Below, in pieces: positions 63,935 to 64,000 of a DNA stretch of 64,000 nucleotides. The DNA lies in the NCBI GenBank assembly GCA_902493895.1, contig CABUQW010000005.1:1-64000 (forward strand), in the 5' to 3' direction. The first letter of the stretch is position 1; each line of letters begins with the position of its first letter. This DNA comes from an uncultured Collinsella sp. GTDB taxonomy: Bacteria; Actinomycetota; Coriobacteriia; Coriobacteriales; Coriobacteriaceae. A model generated the notes under the pieces. The model did no database searches. It had not been told where the DNA came from and was given only the letters and a program-made list of their open reading frames with translations. Position numbers and translations under genes: made by a program.

Positions 63935-64000
63935 TTAGTCTTCGTCGTCTTCGAGCGGATCGTAGTCGGAATCGACACCGGCGGCTGCATGGGAACCGTT
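63935..64000 (-). CDS. C-terminal end of an upstream gene (probably PTS IIC), partial
   Basis: Only 21 residues and the TAA stop (63935-63937) are in the window: NGSHAAAGVDSDYDPLEDDED. The frame runs off the right edge. Its position directly before IID suggests the IIC subunit, whose C terminus is often acidic, but the visible part cannot prove that. The ribosome site of IID lies between. Confidence 0.5.
   Translation of the reverse strand, partial: NGSHAAAGVDSDYDPLEDDED

Overview
The window looks like a chromosomal segment of a high-GC, low-genome-size Gram-positive gut anaerobe, most likely a Coriobacteriia member close to Collinsella. This is an inference from gene content: a T-box ahead of pheST, a secretin-less Tad pilus locus, an ECF metal transporter, a mannose-family PTS next to fructosamine-deglycase-like SIS proteins, and many short intergenic repeats. 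No species was confirmed. Almost all genes are well-formed and complete; the only truncated one is at the right edge (63935-64000).

Layout. 1-10748: housekeeping genes, nearly all on the minus strand: tRNA-Arg, serS, proC, rlmH, an SPFH protein, tRNA-Leu, and the chain GH5-like protein > rsmI > metG > rsmA > tatD. 10749-11398: a 62-bp tandem repeat and tRNA-Phe. 11399-20989: a tightly overlapping 12-gene Tad/Flp pilus locus (cpaB-tadZ-tadA-tadB-tadC-flp, an unknown gene, three TadE-like and one TadG-like protein, and a DUF192 gene). 21243-28423: rsgA, a tandem structured RNA-like element, a P-type Ca2+ ATPase with a leader hairpin that covers its ribosome site, pyruvate kinase, and a phospholipase C-like protein. 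28503-31302: a three-gene ECF Ni/Co importer (cbiMQO) behind a NikR-type operator. 31463-35565: pheS-pheT under a Phe-specific T-box (specifier UUC). 35681-42300: M32 carboxypeptidase, glmM, a DUF4012 protein and an EamA-type exporter.

42590-47600 is the most accessory-looking part: tRNA-Val followed by a DUF5710 protein, a zinc-ribbon protein, an HNH nuclease, an unknown protein and an AlbA_2/ATPase/winged-helix regulator with repeated TATCTCTC words and a large inverted-repeat array in front of it. 47603-54502: an M16C protease, a hicAB toxin-antitoxin pair with a promoter and operator that can be read in the sequence, 5-formyl-THF cyclo-ligase, metA (acetyl-CoA type by residue Glu111) and an L-2-hydroxyisocaproate/lactate dehydrogenase. 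54634-64000: two paralogous modules, each a SIS-domain sugar deglycase-like protein and a GntR/UTRA regulator, with recQ, a YitT protein, a HAD phosphatase and a mannose-family PTS (IID plus the end of an upstream gene). The second module resembles Amadori-product (fructoselysine/glucoselysine) uptake and cleavage.

The most unusual signal is not a gene but the density of structured intergenic repeats: a 50-bp hairpin repeat in five copies, a ~95-bp element with a stable UUCG-type hairpin in two copies (one inside the pheS-pheT operon), a duplicated terminator-bearing element at 22481-22786, two MITE-like inverted-repeat units, a 62-bp tandem repeat, and a hairpin that abuts the stop codon of two unrelated genes. 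All coordinates and motif matches are read by eye; no database search was possible.
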